Part shown: piece by piece, positions 19,248 to 29,183 of the stretch
How positions within the stretch are numbered: position 1 is the stretch's first letter
Layout: every line of letters starts with the position of its first letter
Origin: Agarophyton chilense
Lineage: Eukaryota; Rhodophyta; Florideophyceae; Gracilariales; Gracilariaceae
DNA: 64,000 bases
Direction: 5' to 3'
Assembly (NCBI GenBank): GCA_030374765.1
Contig: JARGXX010000027.1
Span: forward strand, 62,001 to 126,000
Notes under the pieces: model-generated
The model's input: the letters and a program-made list of their open reading frames with translations, nothing else
Database searches by the model: none
What the model was told of the DNA's origin: nothing
Program-made: the position numbers and the translations under genes

Positions 19248-20669
19248 TTATGCGGTTGCAGCGAAGCGCCCTCCCTCCTCACTTCTTCCCTCAAAAATTT
19301 GCATCTGTGAAGCTTTTGGAACAAGTTCTCGCCCCTTCTCCGTATCCACTCTGTCCATGAATCTTGCAACAGAGTCATAAAACCCTTCCGCTGTCCACGT
19401 TCTATTATGTGTCCCGTTTTCAAATTCTACAAATTCCTTCAACGTCGATTTAGTTGCGAGCGCATGCATCTTCCTCATCATAGCTGGGGGGATATAGCCG
19501 TCCTTTAGACCGCTGAGAAATAGTAACGGAATAGCAATGTTCTTGATCCTTTTCTTGCTTTGCCATCTATTTCTGCTGAGATATCTGAATATGCCCAATA
19601 TCGGAAACTCGAGCTTGATCATGTCAAGAAGACTTGTGAAAGTATTCTCCAAAACAAGCGCATTTATGCAGTCCTGGTACTTGTGGGAAAAATAAACCGC
19701 AACCGCGCCCCCCAGAGATTCTCCGTAAATCCACAAGTTGCCCCCTAGTCCAACATCAACATCTCCACGGCTCTTCAGATATTCATACGCACTTTCGGCA
19801 TCGATTCGAACTCCCCGCTCGTTCGGTTTCCCGGTGGATGGCCCATAGCCTCTGTAAGACAGCAGCAAAATGTTACATTTGCACTTCTCGTACAAACCGA
19901 CAACCTTCCTCAGCCTGAAGCTGGCATTCTTGTCAGTTCCATGAAAGTATATCAGAGTTCGCGCGCTGCGAAAACTCTCAGGGGGCTGTTTGATGAACCA
20001 TCCAATAATTTCAACTCCGTCCATGGTGCAGTGACTGACATCGTCGAAAAAGGGCATTCCATAAGAACCCGGGTTTCCACGCCATACCTTTGTGGGTTTA
20101 TAAACAAGAGAATCTTGAATAATCCAAAACACAGAAATAGTGACAGCCGTTATAATAAAGCTGACGATAGCAGCCAACAAAGCAAGTTTTAAAAGCTTGT
20201 GAAGAAGTGTGTCTGCGGTCGTCGGAATAATTTTACGCACATGTGACTTGGCAGAAAGCCTGGTAACAACGGGAGATTGAACTGTAGCAAGAGCCGGTCT
20301 CGAAATGGTAGTCGCTAGCATGCCAGACGGAGCGTACTTTACCCGCACTACGCGACCCGAAAGCGCATGACTGGCACGGGTTGAGGACGAAATCGATTCA
20401 GAGGATTGCGCAACGGAAAGCGGAGCTGAGTAAACATGCATTGGGACCAAAGGTAATAGTGCGGCGCTTATGGCAGTCGTAATGACGGCTAATCGGGGCA
20501 GCGAAGTTAGCTTGGAGGAGGGCTTGGAGCCCGAGGTCATGCATGGTTGAAGAACGCGAACTGATCGAAGTGGCTGCTGCTTCGGGGAAATGGGGGTCAC
20601 AAAAGTTGACCGATGCAGGCGCGGATGCAAGCAAGCAGATGGTATATATGCGAAGGTGGATCGCTGCAT
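19248..20669 (-). CDS. membrane-anchored alpha/beta-hydrolase, ABHD13/BEM46-like
   Basis: 473 aa from the ATG at 20669. The catalytic triad is visible: nucleophile in GESLGG (Ser 318), Asp 390 in SGLKDGYIPP and His 421 in ENGTHNRTW. The oxyanion segment is LIYFHGTDKN. A single hydrophobic helix (about 159-183) precedes the hydrolase domain, the layout of ABHD13 and BEM46 proteins, which include protein depalmitoylases. The leader from 20669 is rich in Ser, Thr and Arg and could be a transit peptide. A TATATA at about 20642-20647 would instead favour the in-frame ATG at 20540 (430 aa), so the start is uncertain. Substrate unknown. Confidence 0.85.
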   Translation of the reverse strand: MQRSTFAYIPSACLHPRLHRSTFVTPISPKQQPLRSVRVLQPCMTSGSKPSSKLTSLPRLAVITTAISAALLPLVPMHVYSAPLSVAQSSESISSSTRASHALSGRVVRVKYAPSGMLATTISRPALATVQSPVVTRLSAKSHVRKIIPTTADTLLHKLLKLALLAAIVSFIITAVTISVFWIIQDSLVYKPTKVWRGNPGSYGMPFFDDVSHCTMDGVEIIGWFIKQPPESFRSARTLIYFHGTDKNASFRLRKVVGLYEKCKCNILLLSYRGYGPSTGKPNERGVRIDAESAYEYLKSRGDVDVGLGGNLWIYGESLGGAVAVYFSHKYQDCINALVLENTFTSLLDMIKLEFPILGIFRYLSRNRWQSKKRIKNIAIPLLFLSGLKDGYIPPAMMRKMHALATKSTLKEFVEFENGTHNRTWTAEGFYDSVARFMDRVDTEKGRELVPKASQMQIFEGRSEEGGRFAATA

Positions 20670-23600
20670 TGCGATTTGAAAGTGGAACGTTGAGTGTTGG
20701 ACGCAAGGCGGAGATGAACGCAGAGGAATCGTTTTGAATGCAAAATGAGAACGTACTGACGGACGGAGGTGGCATTGCCTGAGGCACAGAAGGGCAATAC
20801 GGAGGTAGATTCCGTGTTGGCTTGCAAAGCTAACGAGCATGTGTCGCGAAAAACATCTGAATGGAAAAAAAAAAAGGCCGAGGCATGACAAGCCCCAACA
20901 CGTGTGTGGTTGAGCATCCAGGCCATCCTCGGCCACAAGCCATGCACCATGCTGATCAGCGATTAGCTTACGTCAGCCTCATGTCCGTACAATTTGCTCC
21001 TCAACGCTCACTCGCTCATCACCTCACAACCTTTGGCATCAACATCACGGTCATCATGACGCTTTCAGTCCTTCAAATTATCACAATACAATGGCTGGAA
21101 AAAGCGCGGAGAACTCTTTGCAGCAATGTGAAAACCTGGGACTACAGGGCTAGGTGGAAGTGAGACGCTATCGCTAGAGAGTGTTTATGTCGCACGTGGC
21201 AGCTTCCCCCTTCGACTGTCCAAGACTGATCTCGCATGCTCAAGCCACTCTTCTGCCACTGTTAACCCTTGATCCTGATACTTAGTCGAGCATGTCATGG
21301 TGCCTCGCTCTGCACTCTGTAAGTCATGAAAGGAAAGAAGAACCTAGACTTTTTCAAGACCTCTGCTTTTCATGCCGCACAGAACCCCAAGAGAAGCACC
21401 ACACAATATCGATTTGAAGCCTCACCCCCTGGTCGAATGAGCTCCACCAACTCTCGCAGAAAAGATGACCGCGACAATCAACGACGACCTTTTAGTTGGA
21501 GTCAGCTGATTATGCCGCCACACGGGTTCACGCGAAGACTCTGTTCTCGACAGCAATAGCTGCAGGACCTCCTTATGTTTTGAACGAATTGTTAGGAGCC
21601 TTCTTTGCAAAGCACGCACTGGGACACGCCCGCTAGCTTAAGGCGTGGACACGGGGAAAGCTTTTCTCCTGGGTACACTTTGATGCTTTGTGAAACTGCT
21701 CCAAAACTTGTTGATAGATGCGCGACCAGGCTGTGAGTACCAGAGAACTTCGACATTGACACTGGCAACAGAAACCGGCAATCTCGCCTGCCTTTACAAC
21801 AGTATCGTCATTTCACAACTCTTTCGCAAACCAATTCTCTTCACCGTTCCTCAGCATTCCCAAACCCAAAACTGTTCTACGCGTTTGTCTTGATTGTACA
21901 AAGCAGTTCGTATCCTTGATAGCGCCCAAGTGTTTGCCCAATAAACACAGGCAAGTACATGCTTCGGGTTGGACATCCTCTGGAAATGGTTTTCGAGACG
22001 ACATGTCCTGACTCGGCGCATCAGACGATATTGAAGATGAAATACATTTATGCTGGGCCGGGGTTTATTTTGAGCGCTCGGCCCGGCGTAAAGGTGTACT
22101 GAACCGTTCAACTCAACGCCTCATCAAATTGCCCCATGGCGAACAAAGGAATGGTACAAACAAGTATCTACGGTTTGGTGATCTCCAAAATGGTCAGGAC
22201 GTATGCCGGGACTAACCTCTCCCGGATGAACGCATGACTAAGAAATATACATACGGCATGTCATCAAATGTCTTGCTTGACCTGACCCCCCGATGGATTA
22301 TCTGGCGCGGGAATGCGCAGCAAGAGAAGGAACTACAAAGCTTAAGAGTGTGCGAACGATAGCCGAATATACAGATAGCCTCACCAGCGCGGTTGAGAAG
22401 CGCTCCTGAGAAGCGCTCTTGAAAAGCGCTCTTGAGGGGGAAAAATACTCTTAACGACCCGATACGGAAGATCCAAGATTCAGCACGAGGAGAAGCGAGT
22501 AAATGGGAAAAGAGTTCAAGTTTTGGAAAGGCAATGTCTACAAGCACTCCAAAAGAGGTCGCGTTTTCTGGGCCGGAGCAGTTCGCATATTACACGTCAA
22601 CATCAAAAGTCTACATGGGTAGATCGACCATTTAACGCATCCCGAAGAAAGTAAATCCCAATGTTTTGAAAGTCGCAATATCAATAGTGAAGCTTCGATG
22701 AGAAAAGCAGTTCCTATCAACAAACATTGGGGGGAGGGGGGGGGTGTTGTGTTGAGCCTGACGAAGAACAAAGGGTCTTCGGATTCGGGTGTCCACAACG
22801 ACAAGCGGAGAGCACCGAACGCTGATACACTGACGCAGGTCAGCCGCGTAAACAGTTTGTTGTCGCGAAAAAAACCCTGTCGAGTCTGAATAAGAATAGG
22901 TAAGGGTCCTTTTTTGGTCCTAAGTAGATAAGAAGCTGCATTAACGAGAGAGATATTGATAGAGCTGTTGTACAAAGCATCGATAAACCGGTTTCGATTG
23001 CAGACGACGCAATAAGATTTCTGGTTGCATAGCTAGAGTCTAAATTCTTGTAAAGTTGCAGTATTTCTCGTTAGAGCGTAGGGCAATGAGCAATGGTTCT
23101 TGCGTAACACACACGAAGTCCATCAAAAGGTGATGGACACAAGCTACTCGAGAGTTTTCACCATGGTGAGTGGCAAACGAACAGAGCTTATACGTAATTC
23201 CTCGTGCACACGGCACAGATCTTGGGATAGATTGAAACCAAATAATCCTATCAAGCTTGAGGCGAACCAGAGAAGGAAGGGTGTAGCAAGTTACAAAAGT
23301 TGCTTGCCGATGGGTTAGTCCAACCATCACTCAATGGGCATGATGGATAACCGTTACCATGCATCATAAATCTACTGGAAAGAACTCAAACCAGCGATGC
23401 GCACCTGCCCCTTCGTAGCTTCGTGCAGAGTTGCCTTAGTGATTTGGAGCGCTGACTTTCAAAAAACGCTTCTCAATCGTCAAAAAAGAGCCTATTCGTC
23501 GTTCCAAACACCGAACCCCATGTGAAGACAGGCGAGGAAGCTCTTCTTACTATTAAGCTGTTGTCAACATGCTCTTCAAGTAGACTAGAGAGACTTCAAG

Positions 23601-23914
23601 ACACTATTATGTCTCTGAAACACAAGTTCAGCACGAGATAGTTTGCAAGCTGGCGCAAACATTATACACAAAACGGATTGTTGCAAAAAGCTGCCGCCGG
23701 CCTTTTATTATTCTGGATCCCTGAATCTGAAACACATGAGGTGAGCGAGATTGAAATGCCGGTCAAAGGATTCCGGAGGCCACAAAGCATCAAAACGCAC
23801 CGGCTCGGTACATTCGTAAGCTCTAATCTCGATCGCACACCTTTGAAGTTTTCCTTGCTGTGGAAGGAATCCTGCGGTTGGGCACATCCATCACCATAGC
23901 ATTTTCACCTGTCC
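20670..23914. other. 3.2-kb gene-free stretch
   Basis: No domain-like open frame was found. It includes one 13-bp tandem repeat (22394-22432) and homopolymer runs near 20862 and 22731. Decayed repeats are likely but not recognisable by eye. Confidence 0.45.
22394..22432. repeat. 13-bp tandem repeat x3
   Basis: Three copies of TGAGAAGCGCTCY, each containing the palindrome AGCGCT. Confidence 0.8.
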
Positions 23915-24619
23915 ATGGGTTTGCTGGAGATCATCAGGGTTTTGTTGTACGTACTCGAATGGATATGGACAATGGTGATTTTGATCATTTTCCCCGCTCG
24001 TTTAGCAACGACAGCTCCAACAGTAACCGGCACAATGGAAAACATATGCCTTTTCAATGCGAACGTCGGAAGAAGTCGTTGTGATTATGGGGTCCGTTCT
24101 GATACCCTTCCTTAACGCAATGAAACCAGTGAAGATCGGGAAGCTTCCCATGACTGACGACTTTTTTGCAAACCGCGCTCAACTTTGATATGAAGCTCAT
24201 GTGGTCTGCGATTGGTCTCGTTATTCTCACAGTCACGATTGCGTGGTATTGTATCGAGTATTGTACTCGTTTCAATTTACCAGGACGTGCCGAGGTGCTG
24301 ATCTTTTCATGGCTTGCACTCTGGTGGGTAAGTTTCTGTGTTCTAGAGAAAACGCCTTCACCTATCTTTCTGCAAAGGAAAAGCCACTTACTAACAATAC
24401 CACATATAGCTTGTTGGAAGTATAACTCTCACAGTTACAAAGTCGAGCAGAGCTCCAATGATCGCATTGATTCCGATCATCTTCGCATGGATGCTTTTTG
24501 CCTTTTGTCTTACGTCTGTATTTGTCGCCAGTCGTAGTCCCATTCGTAAAACATCATCTCGGGCCCAGCAAACAGAAACCCCGCAGCCCGATGGCGTGGA
24601 AGTAGCTACATCCTCGTAG
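23915..24619 (+). CDS. four-TM MARVEL-like membrane protein, three exons
   Basis: Not visible as one frame. Exons: 23915-24091, 24196-24327 and 24410-24619 (172 aa), both introns in phase 0. Intron 2 (82 bp) has donor GTAAGT, a perfect TACTAAC branch site and acceptor TATAG. Intron 1 (104 bp) has donor GTCCGT, a CTGAC branch-like site and acceptor AAG, and is less certain. The joined protein has four hydrophobic helices: LLYVLEWIWTMVILIIF, WSAIGLVILTVTIAWYC, VLIFSWLALWWLVGSITLTV and MIALIPIIFAWMLFAFCLTSVFVA. A polar tail with Ser, Arg and Gln follows. Length, four helices and the W-rich third helix fit MARVEL-domain proteins of membrane microdomains, but the family call is inference. Confidence 0.65.
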
Positions 24620-24953
24620 AGATGAAGCGAAAGCTCGCCCAACAGGAGCCCGCGCCCCTGATTGCTGCGGACGAAGGTTTTGAACCTACCGAAGACCGCC
24701 CGTCGTGCTGCTTGAAACGGAACGTAGGCATTTGTTTGGTTCGGCGGATTTATAGATGAACCGCCGTCAGCGGTGGTGGACCAACGCAGAGAGTACGGAA
24801 GCTCTCTGCGTTGCTCTTCGTTATGTCAGTTGAAGTTATCAACACGAATACAATATTACGTTCGAAGGTATGACAAAGCTATAATAAAGTGAAAACAAAA
24901 TCTACTTTACTTCCGCCTACGTTCTGATTGCTATGGATAAGCCAACTAAATCA
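24620..24953. other. convergent spacer with hairpin
   Basis: Lies between the MARVEL-like gene and the minus-strand malectin gene. It contains the 12-bp hairpin at 24782-24813 and otherwise only AT-rich 3' flanks. Confidence 0.5.
24782..24813. repeat. perfect 12-bp inverted repeat, hairpin
   Basis: CAACGCAGAGAG and its exact complement CTCTCTGCGTTG are separated by 8 nt, about 165 bp after the stop of the MARVEL-like gene. It could form a stem-loop in the 3' region of either convergent transcript. Confidence 0.7.
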
Positions 24954-27900
24954 TTATACATTCATGTAAAGAATTGCGTTTGACAATGTCGCAGATCCGG
25001 CAGAAGTGTTAACCACCACGTCCTTCAGACCAGCAGACGAGGATGGAACTTTGCATATAATTTCCTTATCGGAACTCGTAGAGACAGGGCATGGTGAACC
25101 CGCAATTGTCACTGATGGGCTCGCACCGAAGTTCTGGCCACCTATCACGACAGACGTTCCACCTGCTTTGCCATGACGCCATGGCACAGCGTTGGCAATG
25201 TATATTCCTCCCTTCGTACTCACTTTAGGTCGTAAAACAAATACTCTCTTCTCTCTGAGCATAGGGAAGATAAGATCGCCGTGGGCATTCTCAATGAAAG
25301 CAGTTCCTCCACCTGAGGCAAGGCCGTCTGGACCACTGGTTTTCGAGCCACCATTGACACCCATCCGATAGATAGTACCACCTTTGTGAGTCGACATGAT
25401 AATGTCACCTCGCAAGGCCCCGCAAAAGTGATCACTGCGATATTCTCCAATTCCAGTAACCGAGCTTTTCACCGTTGCCATTGCCTGCTTGTAAATAGAT
25501 GGGGCCGGTTTGTCATCAGCAGTCTTGTGGTCGAAAGGATCAATCCAAGCACATTGACTGCCTCCACGTTGGATGTTTGGATGGCCATACCAACTTCCCT
25601 GTGTAAGATGAACGACCTTGTCGGGTCTACCGATAGAAAACGGAAAACTAGCACAGCCATGTTGAACCATTCCAGGCCAAGTAGTATCTGCAAACATGTC
25701 GTAGGATTCTGCTGCTGCTTCATCGTAGTCGGAGCAAGTGGTTGAGGTGTCACCAAAGTCGCAGTTGGGTCCCTGATCCACACCGTATATGTTCCCACTC
25801 CCTGCCATTGCCATTCCAAAGAGATTACGGAGGCCAGGGCTGTAAATGCTGACATCTCCAGAAATTTGTTGAGACAGCCGAGGCACGTCGGGGTTCGAGT
25901 ACTGGATGTTACCATCGAACTGCCCACCCTTACTGAGTTTCGCAACAACTAACGCAGCTGACAACGGATTTTCCCAGAAGTTACCAAGTTTGTACTGTGG
26001 CAGCCCTGCGTTTGTGAACCCACCCACGGCGATGAGCAGATCGCCTGACTGGGTGAACAGGACTTGATTCACACCGTGATCATGATTCGATACAGGCAAG
26101 CCAGTCACAATGCGTTGATCATATACGAGACAAACCTTCGCGTCTCCAGGGTCACTTCCTTTCTTCAAGCGATCAATAGCGCCATTTCTCCAAGCTCCTT
26201 TGTTCGAGAGGTCAACACGATTCCTATCGTACCAATACAAGGTACTGGTACTGACATATGGTTTTAAGGTTGCGTCCCTCGGATCAAACGTTATGCCAAG
26301 AATGTCACGCTGAGACGGGAAATTTCCTTTCTTGAAGTTGTTGTCAAAGATTGACTTCGAGTAACAGTGTGAATTAACAGTCAATGAAACCGGGTCGTAA
26401 CCTAGTACTTGAACAGTGGCCCCAAGTGTGCCCATGTAAAGCTTTCCGTCTCCTCCAATGGTTACGCACGTTGGAAGCTCTAAAAAGTCAACAGCTCCGC
26501 CACTCGATGTCTTCATGTCCACGGAGTCGAAACCAATCGAGTCACATGTGCTACCGTATGAGAATTCAAGAGAATTGCTTGGCAGACCCCCTCCGGAGGT
26601 TACAGAAACCTGGGCGATGGAAGAAGACCCTGAAGGAGGAGAAGTCACAAAGAATTGCTCGGAATTGATGGTACCACCGGGGGTCACTGCAGTTCCACCG
26701 AATGATACAGTCAGTGGCTGGAAGAGACCATAGCCCGTCACCTTCACTGAGGTTCCGCCAGAGTCGGGACCGTCCGAAGGCGTTAAACCCGCTAAGATAG
26801 GCTTCACAGCTTTTTGGTCGTAGAAGACCTTGGACGCAGCCGGTACTGATCCACTGACCTTGAATTGTACTGCCGCTGTGGCACTCGGTGCGGTACGTTC
26901 AAATATTATCTCGAGAGCAAGCAATCCAACCGCAAGTTCAGTTGTAGTTGAAGCCATACCGTCTGTATCCAGCAGGAGATCTTCACCCTTGTAGACGCGA
27001 GCCGTCCCACCACCAGCACTGACGGAAACCGGCGCCTCTTCTACGGCAGCATCAATCTCAAGGAAGAAGAAGCAGCGTGCCACATACTGTCCGCCATTGA
27101 ACGAGAAGCTAGGGAATCCAAGATTGGGCGTGGATGAAATAGCTGAAAACTGTGGGAACCCAAGAGGGTCACCACCCATGACCATCGATAGCCCGTTGTA
27201 GTAGTAGCAGTACATACCTTGTTGAATGGAACCAGTAACTGTAACTGTTGTCTCAGCTTCATCAGTGGTGCACGAATTGTCGACAACAGCAAGCTTTAAG
27301 CGAGTAGTGCCAAGTGGGAATGTATACGTAAACGCAACATCCTTGGACAGGACTTCACCAGTTTCCACCAAGGTCCATGTGTACTCAGTGATATCCCCAA
27401 TAATGTTGTTTGCGTTATCAAAGAAATGGGAGTGACTACCTGAGCCGTCAATCCGGACTGTCTGGAATCCGTCACCATCGCTGTCAACATAAGACTTGGG
27501 AGAATTTGCATTGATTTGTGGAGGGTAGGCACCTGGGACAGCGTGAGCCGCATGGTCCTCACCGTCTGCCAGTCCTCCTTGACTTGAAGCTGGAATACAT
27601 CCATTCGGCTTCGGGGAAACACTAATATAACTCACGATTGCAGCACCGACAATGGCCTCGAATCGAATAGTAATGGGTTCAGTGATCACAGAGCCAACTG
27701 ACGAAGACACCTTTTCCTCAAGACCCTTAAAGCACCCCACAGTGTCATAGATATCCAAACTTTCAATCTGGATCTCACCACTGACGTATATGTTGAACAC
27801 ACGCTTGCCAGGTTCTGAGCAAAAGCCATTAGTATATTCGGCGAAACCAAGGGTTATGTCATATGCTCCGGGCTGGAGATCGAAGGAATATGTGAAATCT

Positions 27901-29081
27901 GTTCCGCTTCGTCCAGTTTGGAAAGCTCCACCCGAAATAGAAGTCGTTCCAGAGATGGAGCTAGACGAAGAGTACTTGGTAGTGCCAGCCACGGCTGGGT
28001 CTCCGTTTGAGCCAACGTCGATTAAAATACTGCTGGCAACTGCAGGAGCAGGGCTTGAGGAAGGGCTCGGACTCGGCGGTAAAGCAGAAGCAGAGGATGA
28101 CGGAGAAGGAATAGGTGCGCTCGACTGAGAGGCAGAGGCAGAGGGTAAGGGCACAGTGGATGATGATGATGACGGAGAAGGAATAGGTGCGCTTGATTGG
28201 GAGGCAGAAGCCGAGGGCAAGGGCACTGCGGATGATGACGATGAAGGAGAAGGAATAGGTGCGCTCGACTGAGAGGCAGAAGCAGAGGGTAAAGGCACCG
28301 TGGATGATGACGATGATGGGGAAGGAACAGTTGCGCTCGACTGAGAGGCAGAAGCAGAGGGTAAGGGCACCGTGGATGATGACGGTGATGGGAGGACTGG
28401 CGCACTTGAAGTTGAGGGTGAAGGCAAGGGAACTGATGATGATGACGCAGAGGGGGATAGAGCAACCGGTGCAGTAGAAGCGGACGCCGAGGGTGAGGGC
28501 ATCACAGCCGCACTTGATGCAGACGCAGAAGGCGTAGGCACGACGACCACAGGAGTTGGAGCAGAGCCTGCGACAGCGACAACATCAGCTGTAGCGAGCA
28601 TAGGAGGCCCCTGTCCCTGTTTGAGCTCAATTAAAAGTTGTCCATCGTCAAGCACATCAACTTCTTCGGACAGCTGATACGGAACATCACAACCTACGGT
28701 AGCGGCGACATTGATGTCATCAGCAACAGTCACACCGTTGACTACTGCGGTGAACAGGCGGGGGCTGCTCAATGTTTGACAAAAGCTGGGCAACAATTCT
28801 GCAAAACCCAATGTGACCGTGTATCTTCCGGGTGCGACCTCAGCTGTATAGCTGAAGTCACCGTTGCGGGTTGCATAAGAGCGAAACTGGGCAGCAACGG
28901 TAGAAGAGGGAATAGATCTAACTCCGGCGCCTGGCGAGAGTTTTGTTATGTCAATCGCCGTGTAGGGGGTCGGAAGTGGCATAAACGAGCGAGCAAATGC
29001 CAAGTGAAGCTCGGAAGGCTGAGCACTCGTGAGCGATATGCATATCGCCAACACGGTGCATAAAAGACTAGCGGCGCGCAT
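24954..29081 (-). CDS. giant secreted malectin / IPT / beta-propeller protein
   Basis: 1375 aa with signal peptide (MRAASLLCTVLAICISLTSA). Order of parts: malectin-like domain (about 25-165; TVTLGFAELLPSFC); Ser/Pro linker (about 175-345) with near-exact 24-residue repeats; second malectin-like domain (about 348-490; DITLGFAEY); a PKD-like beta domain (about 520-610); a Cys-containing beta region; an IPT/TIG domain (about 765-850; GGTSVKVTGYGL); a six-bladed propeller resembling glucose/sorbosone dehydrogenases (about 855-1270; NHDHGVNQVLFTQSGDLLIAVGG, SPGLRNLFGMA); and a C-terminal IPT (about 1285-1375). Malectin domains bind sugars, so an extracellular carbohydrate-binding or oxidising enzyme in the matrix is inferred. 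Cofactor use cannot be read from sequence. Confidence 0.88.
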   Translation of the reverse strand: MRAASLLCTVLAICISLTSAQPSELHLAFARSFMPLPTPYTAIDITKLSPGAGVRSIPSSTVAAQFRSYATRNGDFSYTAEVAPGRYTVTLGFAELLPSFCQTLSSPRLFTAVVNGVTVADDINVAATVGCDVPYQLSEEVDVLDDGQLLIELKQGQGPPMLATADVVAVAGSAPTPVVVVPTPSASASSAAVMPSPSASASTAPVALSPSASSSSVPLPSPSTSSAPVLPSPSSSTVPLPSASASQSSATVPSPSSSSSTVPLPSASASQSSAPIPSPSSSSSAVPLPSASASQSSAPIPSPSSSSSTVPLPSASASQSSAPIPSPSSSASALPPSPSPSSSPAPAVASSILIDVGSNGDPAVAGTTKYSSSSSISGTTSISGGAFQTGRSGTDFTYSFDLQPGAYDITLGFAEYTNGFCSEPGKRVFNIYVSGEIQIESLDIYDTVGCFKGLEEKVSSSVGSVITEPITIRFEAIVGAAIVSYISVSPKPNGCIPASSQGGLADGEDHAAHAVPGAYPPQINANSPKSYVDSDGDGFQTVRIDGSGSHSHFFDNANNIIGDITEYTWTLVETGEVLSKDVAFTYTFPLGTTRLKLAVVDNSCTTDEAETTVTVTGSIQQGMYCYYYNGLSMVMGGDPLGFPQFSAISSTPNLGFPSFSFNGGQYVARCFFFLEIDAAVEEAPVSVSAGGGTARVYKGEDLLLDTDGMASTTTELAVGLLALEIIFERTAPSATAAVQFKVSGSVPAASKVFYDQKAVKPILAGLTPSDGPDSGGTSVKVTGYGLFQPLTVSFGGTAVTPGGTINSEQFFVTSPPSGSSSIAQVSVTSGGGLPSNSLEFSYGSTCDSIGFDSVDMKTSSGGAVDFLELPTCVTIGGDGKLYMGTLGATVQVLGYDPVSLTVNSHCYSKSIFDNNFKKGNFPSQRDILGITFDPRDATLKPYVSTSTLYWYDRNRVDLSNKGAWRNGAIDRLKKGSDPGDAKVCLVYDQRIVTGLPVSNHDHGVNQVLFTQSGDLLIAVGGFTNAGLPQYKLGNFWENPLSAALVVAKLSKGGQFDGNIQYSNPDVPRLSQQISGDVSIYSPGLRNLFGMAMAGSGNIYGVDQGPNCDFGDTSTTCSDYDEAAAESYDMFADTTWPGMVQHGCASFPFSIGRPDKVVHLTQGSWYGHPNIQRGGSQCAWIDPFDHKTADDKPAPSIYKQAMATVKSSVTGIGEYRSDHFCGALRGDIIMSTHKGGTIYRMGVNGGSKTSGPDGLASGGGTAFIENAHGDLIFPMLREKRVFVLRPKVSTKGGIYIANAVPWRHGKAGGTSVVIGGQNFGASPSVTIAGSPCPVSTSSDKEIICKVPSSSAGLKDVVVNTSAGSATLSNAILYMNV
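28085..28400. repeat. 72-bp coding tandem repeat in the malectin gene
   Basis: Encodes repeats of SSAPIPSPSSSSS plus VPLPSASASQ, 24 residues per unit. About three full copies and partial flanking ones are nearly identical at DNA level, so recent unequal exchange is likely. Confidence 0.8.
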
Positions 29082-29173
29082 GTTTGAACAAGCTAGTGAA
29101 GAGCCGAAGGGAGGCGATATGTTGGATGATCGACATGACGAGAATAGGCAAGATCACTTGAGCGATATGGTGG

Positions 29174-29183
29174 CTTAAATATA
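29174..29183 (-). promoter_or_regulatory. TATA box of the malectin gene
   Basis: TATATTTAAG on the minus strand, about 93 nt before the ATG at 29081. Confidence 0.6.
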
